Below, in pieces: positions 37,476-45,828 of a stretch of 47,325 nucleotides of DNA. The translations under genes were made by a program, and so were the position numbers. The DNA lies in contig CAMELV010000032.1 in NCBI GenBank assembly GCA_945925985.1, positions 1 to 47,325 of the forward strand, written 5' to 3'. The notes under the pieces are model-generated. The model searched no databases, was not told the DNA's origin, and saw nothing but the letters and a program-made list of their open reading frames with translations. The stretch is from Comamonas sp. lk (GTDB taxonomy: Bacteria > Pseudomonadota > Gammaproteobacteria > Burkholderiales > Burkholderiaceae_C). The first letter of the stretch is position 1. Each line of letters starts with the position of its first letter.

Positions 37476-38153
37476 ATGACACCTAATCAGCCCTTTGACT
37501 TGGTGATGTTCGACCTGGACGGCACGTTGATCGAGACCGCGCCCGAGATCTGCGACGCCGTCAACGACACCCTGCTGGCCCTGGCCCTGCCACTGGTGTC
37601 GCAAACCCAGGTGAACGACTGGATCGGCCACGGCACCCGCACCCTGCTGGTGCAGGCGCTGGCCTGGAGCCAGGGCCTGACCGAGGCGCAAGTACGCGCC
37701 TCAGACAGCCTGGCCAGCGCCGCCGCCGTGTTTGACCAGCACTACCAGGCCCGCTGCGGTACCCGCAGCCAGCTCTACCCGCAGGTGCGCGAGACCCTCG
37801 TGGCGCTGCGCAGCCGGGGCCTAAAACTGGCCGTGGTGACCAACAAAGAGGGCCGCTACACGGCCACCGTGCTGAACGCCCACCAGTTGCTGCCGCTGCT
37901 GGACCGCGTGGTCAGCGGCGACACCTTGCCCACCAAAAAACCCGACCCAGCCGGCATTGCCAGCTGCCTGGCTGAATTTGGCGTGACCCCGGCGCGCGCG
38001 CTGTTTGTGGGCGACTCCAGCATCGACGTGGCCACGGCGCGCAATGCCGGGGTGGCGGTTTGGGCCCTGCCCTATGGCTACAACATGGGCCAGCCGATTG
38101 CCGCCTGCGCCCCGGACCGCATCATCGCCAACTGCGCTTCGCTACTGGATTGA
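37476..38153 (+). CDS. gph: Phosphoglycolate phosphatase
   Basis: This 225-aa HAD phosphatase (CbbZ type) dephosphorylates 2-phosphoglycolate, the product of RuBisCO oxygenation. Motif I is [14 protein letters not shown], motif II VVTNKEG, the motif III Lys lies in [10 protein letters not shown], and motif IV is [15 protein letters not shown]. It is the second HAD phosphatase of the operon; the first (cbbY) has a different cap and position. The start codon follows GGAGACC 14 bp after prk. The presence of gph suits growth in air. Confidence 0.93.
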   Translation: MTPNQPFDLVMFDLDGTLIETAPEICDAVNDTLLALALPLVSQTQVNDWIGHGTRTLLVQALAWSQGLTEAQVRASDSLASAAAVFDQHYQARCGTRSQLYPQVRETLVALRSRGLKLAVVTNKEGRYTATVLNAHQLLPLLDRVVSGDTLPTKKPDPAGIASCLAEFGVTPARALFVGDSSIDVATARNAGVAVWALPYGYNMGQPIAACAPDRIIANCASLLD

Positions 38154-38212
38154 TAGCTACTAACCCAATAGCCACGTGGCCTAGAGCCCTATTTGTTATA
38201 AATTTTTTGGAG
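38152..38212 (+). repeat. ATAGCT-type intergenic repeat between gph and fba
   Basis: The segment reads TGATAGCTACTAACCC, then ATAGCC, CCTAGAGCCCTA, and TTTGTTATAAATTTTTT. The CTAGAGCCCTA core matches copy 1 on the opposite strand at 2282-2336. It fills nearly the whole gap between the gph stop and the GGAG site of fba. Confidence 0.5.
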
Positions 38213-38218
38213 ATCGCG

Positions 38219-39259
38219 ATGGCTTTTGTTTCCCTGCGCCAAGTGCTGGACCACGCCGCCGAACACGGCTACGGCGTACCCGCCTTCAACGTCAACAACC
38301 TGGAGCAGATCCTGGCCATCATGGAGGCAGCGCAAGAAACTGACAGCCCGGTGATCCTGCAGGCATCGGCCGGCGCGCGCAAATACGCGGGCGAGGCCTA
38401 CCTGCGCCACATGATGCTGGCCGCCGTGGAAACCCACCCCGACATCCCGGTGGTGGTGCACCAGGACCACGGCGCCTCGCCTGCGGTCTGCATCCAGTCG
38501 ATCCGCTCGGGCTTCACCAGTGTGATGATGGACGGCTCGCTGATGGAAGACGCCAAGACGCCCGCCAGCTACGACTACAACGTGGCAGTCACCCGCCAGG
38601 TCTGTGCCATGGCGCACGCGATTGGCGTCTCGGTCGAGGGTGAGCTGGGTTGCCTCGGTTCATTGGAAACCGGGGACGCCGGAGAGGAGGACGGCGTGGG
38701 CGCCGAAGGCAAGCTCACCCACGACATGATGCTGACCGACCCGGTGCAGGCGCGGGACTTTGTTCAGCAAACTGGCGTGGACGCGCTGGCGATCGCCATC
38801 GGCACCAGCCACGGCGCCTACAAATTCACCCGCAAACCCACCGGCGACATCCTGGCGATGGACCGCATCGCCGCCATCCACGCCGAGTTGCCCAACACAC
38901 ACCTGGTGATGCACGGCTCCAGCAGCGTGCCACAGGAGTGGCTGGAAATCATTCGCCAGTTTGGCGGAGACATCAAAGAGACCTACGGCGTGCCGGTAGA
39001 AGAGATCCAGCGCGGCATTCGCAGCGGCGTGCGCAAGGTCAACATCGACACCGATATCCGCCTGGCCATGACCGGCGCCATGCGACGAACCTTCGCCCAG
39101 CAACCCTCCGAATTCGATCCCCGCAAGGCCCTGGTGGCCGCCAAAAACGCCGCGCGCGGCATCGTCAGGGCCCGCTTCGAGGCCTTCGGCTGCGCCGGCC
39201 ACGCCTCACGCATCAAGCCGGTGGCGTTGGAGGCGATGGTGGCGCGGTATAAGGGTTGA
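38219..39259 (+). CDS. fba: Fructose-1,6-bisphosphate aldolase class II, Calvin type
   Basis: This 346-aa zinc-dependent aldolase makes fructose 1,6-bisphosphate or sedoheptulose 1,7-bisphosphate in the Calvin cycle and serves glycolysis in reverse. Metal ligands are seen in [13 protein letters not shown] (zinc His), [21 protein letters not shown] and [12 protein letters not shown]; the DT-containing [16 protein letters not shown] segment is also typical of the subclass. The start is the ATG at 38219 ([13 protein letters not shown]), after TTGGAGATCGCG; an upstream start at 38060 would read through gph and the repeat. Often named cbbA. It is the last gene of the operon; cbbT, pgk and GAPDH genes do not follow. 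Confidence 0.96.
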   Translation: MAFVSLRQVLDHAAEHGYGVPAFNVNNLEQILAIMEAAQETDSPVILQASAGARKYAGEAYLRHMMLAAVETHPDIPVVVHQDHGASPAVCIQSIRSGFTSVMMDGSLMEDAKTPASYDYNVAVTRQVCAMAHAIGVSVEGELGCLGSLETGDAGEEDGVGAEGKLTHDMMLTDPVQARDFVQQTGVDALAIAIGTSHGAYKFTRKPTGDILAMDRIAAIHAELPNTHLVMHGSSSVPQEWLEIIRQFGGDIKETYGVPVEEIQRGIRSGVRKVNIDTDIRLAMTGAMRRTFAQQPSEFDPRKALVAAKNAARGIVRARFEAFGCAGHASRIKPVALEAMVARYKG

Positions 39260-39337
39260 ACCGTTTTCTGATCCGTGGTTTTTTGGTCTGCTGCCGGGGA
39301 TAGTTGCGACATGGTTCGTTGAGACCTTGGGGGGGCA

Positions 39338-39693
39338 GGCGGTCCGGGCATCCGTTCTCCGGCCCACGCTCGCGCCCTAAGCTGTTGGCAAACTGGCATT
39401 CGTTCGTCAACGCCGGGGTTGGTGAGCACGCTCTGTGGCAAGCGCGAATGGGGCCTGCGCCCGGACACCCAAACCACCTGCCCAACAGCGGGTTTGGCGC
39501 GGCGCTAAAAGCCAAAACGCCACCAGGCCCATCTCGGTGGGCGGTGGGGTTTGCGGGCGCAGGCCCCATTCGCGGTTGCCCATCCGGCAGCCAGCCAAAC
39601 ATCGCATTGACGCAGCAACGGCAACACACCCAAAACGGTGATCCGCGAGCGTGGGCCGGAGAACGCGAACCACGCCGCCCGCCAGTTCGAGGT
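39338..39693. repeat. Nested-palindrome element, copy A
   Basis: Outer arms CGTTCTCCGGCCCACGCTCGCG-type, 22 bp, at 39353-39374 and inverted at 39644-39665 match perfectly. Inner arms of 20 bp (GCGAATGGGGCCTGCGCCCG) at 39444-39463 and inverted at 39554-39573 also match perfectly. The spacers between outer and inner arms are 69 and 70 bp and are themselves partly complementary; the centre is 90 bp. The whole is a symmetric, roughly 313-bp imperfect palindrome with GGCGG/CCGCC-like flanks. No protein function is supported. The 39260-40215 region contains this copy, copy B and short unique stretches only. Confidence 0.85.
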
Positions 39694-39784
39694 AGTCACC
39701 AGTCAGTCGGAGTTCATCCGCGTACCAGGGCACTGGCCTCGTAGCGCTTTGAACTTTTAGGTTGGCGACGGTGGTTGGTAGGCC

Positions 39785-40141
39785 GGCGGTCCGGTTATCC
39801 GTTCTCTGGCCCACGCTCGCGCTGCACGGGTTTGGCAAGCAGCCATTCGTTCGTCAACACTGTGGCTTGCGAGCACGCTCTGTGGCAAGCGCGAATGGGG
39901 CCTGCGCCCGGACACCCAAACCACCTGCCCAACAGCGGGTTTGGCGCGGCGCTAAAAGCCAAAACGCCACCAGGCCCATCTCGGTGGGTGGTGGGGTTCG
40001 CGGGCGCAGGCCCCATTTGCGGTTGCCCACCCGGCGCCCAACCAGACACCGTATTGACGCAGCAACCTCAACTTGCCAAAAAGAATTCGCCCGCGAGCGT
40101 GGGCCGGAGAACGCGAACCACGCCGCCCGCCAGTGCGAGGT
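39785..40141. repeat. Nested-palindrome element, copy B
   Basis: This copy is displaced 447 bp from copy A in the same orientation. Outer arms are at 39800-39821 and 40092-40113 (21 of 22 matching), inner arms at 39891-39910 and 40001-40020 (19 of 20), with spacers of 69 and 71 bp and a 90-bp centre. The central ~145 bp is almost identical to copy A, with only a few differences by eye. The spacers have diverged except for patches such as CATTCGTTCGTCAAC and TTGACGCAGCAAC. The conserved geometry in a diverged sequence suggests the folded form matters. Confidence 0.85.
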
Positions 40142-40215
40142 CATCGCCAGGCAAAACTAGACAACGCTAGGTAGCGCCAAGTAGCCAACCCCATACGAAC
40201 CCGGCTACAAAAGCG

Positions 40216-41148
40216 TCAACTGAATCGCACTGTCTCCCGCAACAACACCTGCTCACAAGCGCCGCAGTGCCAGCGGGCGTCCAAAACATGGTCACAGGGC
40301 TGGTGGCGTATGGCCAGGGGGTGGCCTTCATGCCACAGCCAGCGGTTGCCCCAGCGGACCATCTCCAGCGTTAGCGGAAACAAGGCGATGCCGGATTTGG
40401 TCAGCCGGTATTCCTGCCGGGCACCGCCATAGGAGCGGGCCTGCAAAATGCCGAGTTGCTGCAATTCGCTCAACCGATCACTCAGCTGCGCCGGGCCAAT
40501 GTGCAGCTGCTCCTGAAACTGCGAAAACAGCCGGGTACCGCGAAATGCGGCGGCCACCACCGCGTTGTTCCAGCGGTCACCGACCATGCGGGCCAGGCGT
40601 TGCGACGGCCGGGCCGGGTCCGTGCCGGCCGACGCAGCTTGGCGGGCACGGCGGAACGTGGAGGCGGCGAGGGACGGCACGGCGCTGGTCGGGCTGGCCA
40701 AAACCGGTGTCGGATCGGCCCGCGTTTCAAATGGTGAGATCAGCCCGAGGCAGTGCTGGCAGCGAAGCGCCGGCCGCATGACCCGGCCGCAGCCGGTGTG
40801 TGTGAGCTGCAGGCGCGGCACATCGGGCGCCCAGGTGTCGGGGTCTTGCGCGGTGCCCCAGTCGATCTCCCACAACCACATGGCCAGAAACAGCGACCAG
40901 AGGTCCAGCCCACGCTCGGTCAGTCGGTACTCGGGGTGACCCCCGCCAGAAACGTCCCGCAGCAAAACGCCATGACTGACCAGCTTGGTTAAGCGGTCGG
41001 TGAGCACCGCCCGTGATACGCCAAAGTCCTGCAGAAAATCACCATATCGGCGCTGACCTCGGAACACTGAGCGGAGGATTCGCAGCGTCCAGGCATCGCC
41101 GACGACCGCAATGGTGCGCTGTGCCGCACTGGCACTCGGGCCACTCAC
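40216..41148 (-). CDS. Duplicated HxlR-type regulator with two His-Cys3 motifs
   Basis: This 310-aa protein is a head-to-tail duplication. Half 1 (about 8-135) has a winged helix (VVGDAWTLRILRSVFRGQRRYGDFLQDFGVSRAVLTDRL; key part RYGDFLQDFGVSRAVLTDRL). Half 2 (about 180-305) has MVGDRWNNAVVAAAFRGTR and FSQFQEQLHIGPAQLSDRL. Each half ends in the same H-x2-C-x9-C-x2-C pattern: HTGCGRVMRPALRCQHC and HQPCDHVLDARWHCGAC, likely zinc sites. HxlR proteins normally have one domain and act as dimers; this one may be a single-chain pseudo-dimer. The start is GTG at 41148; no other in-frame start lies upstream. It is divergent from the thiolase operon and is probably its regulator. Confidence 0.85.
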   Translation of the reverse strand: MSGPSASAAQRTIAVVGDAWTLRILRSVFRGQRRYGDFLQDFGVSRAVLTDRLTKLVSHGVLLRDVSGGGHPEYRLTERGLDLWSLFLAMWLWEIDWGTAQDPDTWAPDVPRLQLTHTGCGRVMRPALRCQHCLGLISPFETRADPTPVLASPTSAVPSLAASTFRRARQAASAGTDPARPSQRLARMVGDRWNNAVVAAAFRGTRLFSQFQEQLHIGPAQLSDRLSELQQLGILQARSYGGARQEYRLTKSGIALFPLTLEMVRWGNRWLWHEGHPLAIRHQPCDHVLDARWHCGACEQVLLRETVRFS

Positions 41149-41218
41149 GCCGGCAGCACCTGGGCTGCGCCGGGTGTCAACCTGGGTGGGGGTCGCATTA
41201 GCATGGCATTTTTAGTAT

Positions 41219-41310
41219 GTCAACGATAGTTTACCCGGGCCAATCTTGTCGCAAAAACTGCAGACTTGTTGCTATAGTTCAAACACTTTAGTCTGTTAAC
41301 GGTAGTTAAA
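41219..41310. promoter_or_regulatory. Divergent promoter region with two AAC-N4-GTT operator-like sites
   Basis: GTCAACGATAGTTTAC (41219-41234) and GTTAACGGTAGTTAAA (41295-41310) agree at 13 of 16 positions and are 76 bp apart. Each contains AAC-N4-GTT; the second is a perfect TTAAC-N4-GTTAA palindrome and touches the thiolase start codon. They fill the 161-bp gap between the regulator and the thiolase gene. Binding by the duplicated HxlR protein is inferred. Confidence 0.55.
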
Positions 41311-42503
41311 TGCCCCACTCTGTCGTCATCGAAGCCTTGCGCACGCCGCGTGGCGCTGCCAAAGAGACCGGCGCTCTGCACAGCGTCACGCCCATGGAAC
41401 TGCTGGCTGGCGTTTTGCGCGAGTTGGCGCAGCGCACCGGCGTTGACACCGACCAAGTGGCCGACGGCGTGTTCGGCTGCGTCACCCAAACCGGTGAGCA
41501 GGGCGGCAACATCGGCAAATCAGCCTGTCTGCTGGCAGACTGGAGCCCAAACCTGAGCGCGGTCACCATCAACCGCTATTGCGCCTCGGGACTGAGCGCC
41601 GTCAACTGGGCGGCGCAGCAGGCGCGCGATGCCGATGGTCTGGCCGTGGCCGGGGGGGTGGAGATGATGTCGCGGGTGCCGATGTTTGGCGACAAGGTGC
41701 CCTACTACACCGACCGCGCGCTGGGCGGCCGCATTGGCTATGTGCCGCCGCCTTGGTCGTCTGACCTGGTGGCCACCCGCCACGGCTTCAGCCGCGAAGA
41801 CTGCGACGGCTACGCCGCGCTGTCTCAGGCGCGCGCCTTGGCGGCGCGAGGTCGGGGCGCCGCGCGCTCCATGGTGCCGGTGCTGGACGCCCAGGGCCAG
41901 ATGTTGCTGGACCACGATGAGAACGTCCGTGCCGCCAATACCCTTGAGAAACTCGCCACGCTGCGCACGGTGTACGAGCCCGGTGCCAACGGCCTCGACG
42001 ACTGGGGGCTGGCCCGCGAGCCCGAGCTTGGGCAGATTCAGCATGTGCACACGGCTGGCAATGCGCCGTGCATGGCCGATGGCGCTGCCGCCGTGCTGGT
42101 CGGCACGGCAAAGGCCGCCACGCGACTGGGCCTGCCGGTGAGGGCCCGTATCCTGGCCCATGCCGACGCCTGCGTACCTTTAACCCAAACCGGTGCCGTG
42201 GACGCCACCCAAAAAGCCTTGGCCAAAGCCGGCCTCAGTGTGGCCGATATCGACCTCTGGGAAGTGCGCGACTCATTCGCCGCCATCACCTTGCACTACA
42301 TCCGCAGCCTGGGCATCCCGCTTGATAAATTTAACGTGAACGGCAGCTCAATCGCCTTGGGCCACCCCATGGGCGCCACGGGCGCCATGCTGGTGAGTTG
42401 TCTGCTTGACGAAATGGAAACCCGCGACCTGCGCTACGGTGTGGCCGCACTGCCTGGCGCCTTTGGGGTCGCCACCGCCACCGTGTTTGAGCGCTCGCGC
42501 TGA
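41310..42503 (+). CDS. Thiolase-family protein with altered catalytic motifs
   Basis: This 397-aa protein has the thiolase fold: VVIEALRTPRGAAKETGALHS, the nucleophile Cys in INRYCASGLSAVNWA, GGVEMMSRVPMFG, GNAPCMADGAAAVLV and the His motif IALGHPMGATGAMLV. Two usual catalytic motifs are changed. NEAFA reads RDSFA (WEVRDSFAAI), and the C-terminal CxG motif, normally CIGGGMG-like, reads ALPGAFGVATATV with no Cys. It may therefore have lost or shifted Claisen activity, or act only on thioester transfer. It starts the probable catabolic operon; its ATG overlaps an operator-like site. Confidence 0.87.
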   Translation: MPHSVVIEALRTPRGAAKETGALHSVTPMELLAGVLRELAQRTGVDTDQVADGVFGCVTQTGEQGGNIGKSACLLADWSPNLSAVTINRYCASGLSAVNWAAQQARDADGLAVAGGVEMMSRVPMFGDKVPYYTDRALGGRIGYVPPPWSSDLVATRHGFSREDCDGYAALSQARALAARGRGAARSMVPVLDAQGQMLLDHDENVRAANTLEKLATLRTVYEPGANGLDDWGLAREPELGQIQHVHTAGNAPCMADGAAAVLVGTAKAATRLGLPVRARILAHADACVPLTQTGAVDATQKALAKAGLSVADIDLWEVRDSFAAITLHYIRSLGIPLDKFNVNGSSIALGHPMGATGAMLVSCLLDEMETRDLRYGVAALPGAFGVATATVFERSR

Positions 42504-42549
42504 CTGCCTCTCCACCCTCCTTACCTTCCCCACACACCTGGAGAACCCC

Positions 42550-44025
42550 ATGCTTGAAGTCCATTCGCGCGTCAACCTGAGCTGTCTGCCCTCCGACAAC
42601 CCCTACCTCAACGGCGGCCACGGCCCCACCGACACCGAGTGGACGGCCAGCACGCCCGATCTGCAGGTGATCGGGGAGCTGCCAACCGACCTCAACGGGG
42701 TGTACCTGCGCAACGGCCACAACCAGATTCACGCGCCGATCGGCAAGTACCACCCGTTTGATGGCGACGGCATGATCCATGGCATGCACTTTGCCAACGG
42801 CCAGGCCACCTACCGCAACCGCTTTGTGCGCACCACCGGTTTCCTGGCGGAGTCGGTGGCCGGCGAATCGCTCTGGCCTGGCATCATCGAGCCGCGCCGG
42901 GCCGTGCGCCGTGGCTGGGGCTCGATCGGCGCCATGAAAGACAACGCCGGCACCGACGTGAAAGTGCACGGTGGCCGGGCCTTGGCCGCCATGAGCCAGT
43001 GCAGCGAGCCCTACCGCATGGACCCAGTCACGTTAGAAACACTGGGCCCGGACACCAACTGGGCCCGTCGCTTGGGCGACCGGGGCATCTGTTCGCATTT
43101 CCAGGTGGATGAGCACAGCAAAGAGATGATGTTCTTCAATTTTGGAGAGCATGCCCCTTACTTCAACTATGGCGTGGTCGACGCCAACAATGCGCTGGTG
43201 CATTACGAGCCGATCGAGCTGCCGCACGCCACCTGGCCGCATGACCTGGGCATGAGCGAGCATTACTGCGTGATTCACGACCTGTCGATGTTCTTCGACC
43301 CCGAGGGCCTGAAAAAAGGCCAGCACCGCCTGAAGTTCCACCGCGACGTGCCAGCACGTTTTGGCGTGATCCCGCGCTTTGGCACCAGCCGCGACGTCAA
43401 GTGGTTTGAAGGAACGCCCTGCTACATCCTGCACCTGGCCAATACCTACGAGGTGGGCGACGAGATCATCATGGACGGCGCCATCCAGACCAACCCGGTG
43501 CCCGACCTGAGTGGTCTGCCCAAGGAGGGTTATGCGCGCATGAACGCCCTGCTGTCGATGGACCTGCAGGAAACCCGCATGCACCGCTGGCGCTTTAACC
43601 TCAAGACCGGGCAGACCCATGAGGAAGACCTGGACGATGAGGTTACCGAGTTCTCGATGATCAGCGGCCGCGTCAAGGGCCGGCCCAACCGCTATGTCTA
43701 CAACGCCCTGATGAAGCCCAACTGGGAACTTGATGGCCTGAAAAAATACGACTGGCAGACCGGCCACAGCCAGCGCTGGCAGGCGCCCAAGGGCTGCTTC
43801 GTCAGCGAGACGCCGTTCGCACCACGCGACGGTGCCGTGGCAGAAGACGACGGCTACCTGGTGACCTACCTCACCAATTTGAATACTGGCAAAGGCGAGT
43901 GCGCCATCTTTGATGCGCGCGACATCAGCCCGGGGCCCATCTGCCGCATCATCCTTCCGGCCCACGTCCCGATGGGCGCCCACGCGGGTTGGACGCCAGC
44001 GGCTGCGCTGCAGGTGCCCGCGTGA
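42550..44025 (+). CDS. Carotenoid/stilbene-cleaving dioxygenase family protein
   Basis: This 491-aa non-heme iron oxygenase is of the RPE65/CCD/lignostilbene dioxygenase family, seven-bladed propeller. The four iron His are recognisable: SHFQVDEHS (His183), PHDLGMSEHYCVIHD (His231), LHLANTYEVGD (His295) and GAHAGWTP near the C-terminus. The N-terminal YLRNGHNQIHAP...HPFDGDGMIHGMHF is also typical. It would cleave a C=C double bond of an apocarotenoid, stilbene or propenyl-phenol substrate. The substrate cannot be read, but the neighbours (thiolase-like, hydrolase, CoA-transferase) favour an aromatic side chain. The start is the ATG at 42550 after CTGGAGAA; an upstream frame extension covers the thiolase end. 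Confidence 0.9.
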   Translation: MLEVHSRVNLSCLPSDNPYLNGGHGPTDTEWTASTPDLQVIGELPTDLNGVYLRNGHNQIHAPIGKYHPFDGDGMIHGMHFANGQATYRNRFVRTTGFLAESVAGESLWPGIIEPRRAVRRGWGSIGAMKDNAGTDVKVHGGRALAAMSQCSEPYRMDPVTLETLGPDTNWARRLGDRGICSHFQVDEHSKEMMFFNFGEHAPYFNYGVVDANNALVHYEPIELPHATWPHDLGMSEHYCVIHDLSMFFDPEGLKKGQHRLKFHRDVPARFGVIPRFGTSRDVKWFEGTPCYILHLANTYEVGDEIIMDGAIQTNPVPDLSGLPKEGYARMNALLSMDLQETRMHRWRFNLKTGQTHEEDLDDEVTEFSMISGRVKGRPNRYVYNALMKPNWELDGLKKYDWQTGHSQRWQAPKGCFVSETPFAPRDGAVAEDDGYLVTYLTNLNTGKGECAIFDARDISPGPICRIILPAHVPMGAHAGWTPAAALQVPA

Positions 44026-44834
44026 GCCAGATGGCGGTGACCCTGCCCGACTACGCCGTGCACCACCCAGTGGGCGGCGGCGGTGGCACCACCATTTTTT
44101 TACTGCACGGTGCCTTTGGCGCCAAAGAATATTGGCGCGCCCAGGTGCAGGCCTTCGCCCAGGCCGGCTACCGCGTGGTGTCGTGGGACGCCCCCGGTTA
44201 CGGCCTGTCGGCACTGCCGGTGCCACTGACTATCGACCATTGCGCACGGGTCCTCAACCTGCTGCTTGAGAAAGAGGGCAGTGCCCGCAATGTGGTGATG
44301 GGCCACAGCATGGGCGGCATGATCGCGCAGCAAGCCTGGCGCTACGCTCGTGCCCTGATCCACGGTTACGTACTGTCCGCCACAAGTGCCTCGTTTGGCA
44401 GCCCCGACGGCGACTGGCAAAAAGAATTTGTGCGGGCTCGTGTGGCGCCGCTGGATGCTGGCAAAACCATCCCCGAGTACGCACCCCTGATGCTGCGCGG
44501 CATGATGGCCCCCGCTGCCACCGGCCCGGCGGTGGACCTGCTGATCGGCACGGTGAGCCAGATGCGCGAGGAGACCTTTCGTGCCGCCGTGGCCGCCATC
44601 GTCGGCTTTGAAGGCCGCGACCTGCTGCCCACGCTGGATGTACCCGTGCTGTGCATCGCCGGCGAGCTCGATACCACCGCCCCGGCCACTGTCATGCAAA
44701 AGATGGCCGGCAAGATCGCCGGCGCCGAGTTCGTCAGCCTCGCAGGTCTGGGGCACTTTGGCTGGGCTGAAGACCCACCCCGTTTCAATGCTGCCGTGCT
44801 CAGCTTTCTTGCCCAACACTTTCCCCAACCCTGA
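44022..44834 (+). CDS. Alpha/beta hydrolase
   Basis: This 270-aa alpha/beta hydrolase has the nucleophile elbow VMGHSMGGMIAQQ (Ser), oxyanion region FLLHGAFGAKEYW, an acid in CIAGELDTTAP and the His in GLGHFGWAEDPPRF. The likely start is the GTG at 44022 (reading VSQMAVTLP), forming a GTGA overlap with the oxygenase stop; the ATG at 44031 is an alternative. Translational coupling suggests that it acts on the oxygenase product or the same substrate, perhaps as an esterase, thioesterase or C-C hydrolase. The class cannot be settled from sequence. Confidence 0.87.
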   Translation: MSQMAVTLPDYAVHHPVGGGGGTTIFLLHGAFGAKEYWRAQVQAFAQAGYRVVSWDAPGYGLSALPVPLTIDHCARVLNLLLEKEGSARNVVMGHSMGGMIAQQAWRYARALIHGYVLSATSASFGSPDGDWQKEFVRARVAPLDAGKTIPEYAPLMLRGMMAPAATGPAVDLLIGTVSQMREETFRAAVAAIVGFEGRDLLPTLDVPVLCIAGELDTTAPATVMQKMAGKIAGAEFVSLAGLGHFGWAEDPPRFNAAVLSFLAQHFPQP

Positions 44835-44852
44835 CACCCCGAAAGGATCTCT

Positions 44853-45824
44853 ATGAACGCCATTCCCCCCATCGCCCGCACCCTCGCCCTAGTGCTCACC
44901 GGCCTGTGGGCCTCACTCGCAGGCGCCCAAAGCAATTACCCCGACAAACCGATCACCGTGATCGTGCCCTTCCCGCCCGGCATCGTGGACGGCTATGCAC
45001 GCCTGGTCGCCACCAAGGCTGGCGCCATCCTGGGCCAACCCATGGTCATCAAGAACCAGGCCGGCGCCGGCCAGCGCATCGGCACCGACGCCATGACCAA
45101 GGCCCCCAAAGACGGCTACACCATCGGCGTGATCACCAACGCTGGCGTGGTGTCGGGCCCGGTGCTGGCTAACGCCGTGCCCTATGACCCGATCAAGGAC
45201 ATCAGTTACCTGACCATGATCTTTGAGTCGCACTACCTGATCAACACCCACCCCGCCTCCGGCATCAAGACGCTGGCACAACTGCTGGACAAGGCCAAAG
45301 CCGCACCGGGCAAACTCAACTTTGGCTCGACCGGCATGGGCACCGGCTTTCACACTGCCACCGAGCAGTTTGTCAAGAACGCCAACGTCACCATGACGCA
45401 CGTGCCCTACAAGGGTGAGAGCCCGCTGCTGACCGACCTGCTCGGCGGCCAGGTCGACATGGCCTTCTCGTCCATGGCCAGCCGCGCCATGGCCGAGCAG
45501 GGCAAGCTGGTGATGCTGGCCTACACCGGCGACAAGCGTTCAGCGCTGATCCCCAATGTACCCACTGCCAAAGAGTTGGGCATCCCGCACGTCAGCTCCG
45601 GTTGGTTGGGGTTTGCCATGCCCGCTGGTGTGCCGGCGGCGGTGCGCGACAAGCTGATTGCCGCACTGACCGCCGCCGTGAACGACCCTGAAGTGGTAGC
45701 CAATTTCAGCAAGAGCGGCGGCGAGCCGCGCACCTTGAGTGGCGACGCCTTTGCGACCCGCGTCAAACGGGAGCTTGACGATATGCGCGAGTTGAACAAA
45801 GAACTCAAAATCAGCATCGATTGA
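44853..45824 (+). CDS. Bug/TctC-family substrate-binding protein of the catabolic operon
   Basis: This 323-aa secreted binding protein has a signal peptide (MNAIPPIARTLALVLTGLWA, cleaved near AGAQS) followed by NYPDKPITVIVPFPPGIVDGYAR, YDPIKDISYLTMI, PGKLNFGSTGMGTGFH and HVPYKGESPLLTDLLGGQVDMAFSS. The pattern is that of Bug proteins, like the gene at 11456. Here it is embedded in an enzyme operon, 18 bp after the hydrolase gene and 4 bp before the CoA-transferase gene, so its ligand is probably the operon's growth substrate. No membrane components are encoded nearby. Confidence 0.9.
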   Translation: MNAIPPIARTLALVLTGLWASLAGAQSNYPDKPITVIVPFPPGIVDGYARLVATKAGAILGQPMVIKNQAGAGQRIGTDAMTKAPKDGYTIGVITNAGVVSGPVLANAVPYDPIKDISYLTMIFESHYLINTHPASGIKTLAQLLDKAKAAPGKLNFGSTGMGTGFHTATEQFVKNANVTMTHVPYKGESPLLTDLLGGQVDMAFSSMASRAMAEQGKLVMLAYTGDKRSALIPNVPTAKELGIPHVSSGWLGFAMPAGVPAAVRDKLIAALTAAVNDPEVVANFSKSGGEPRTLSGDAFATRVKRELDDMRELNKELKISID

Positions 45825-45828
45825 CGCC

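Noticed and set aside
35488..37482. 664-aa minus-strand open frame
   Set aside because: It is antisense to fbp and prk and shows only shadow-like composition.
39262..39290. Intrinsic terminator after fba
   Set aside because: A GAACC...GGTTTTTT arrangement is present, but the stem is only 4-5 bp with AT-rich loop, too weak to list.
39338..40141. CRISPR array or integron attC sites
   Set aside because: There are only two copies, each about 355 bp with internal symmetry. No cas or integrase gene is present, and attC sites are much shorter.
39304..40170. Open frames of 131-147 aa on both strands in the repeat region
   Set aside because: The same peptide pieces recur because the DNA is a duplicated palindrome. 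Frames on both strands look alike, there is no ribosome-binding site and no domain.
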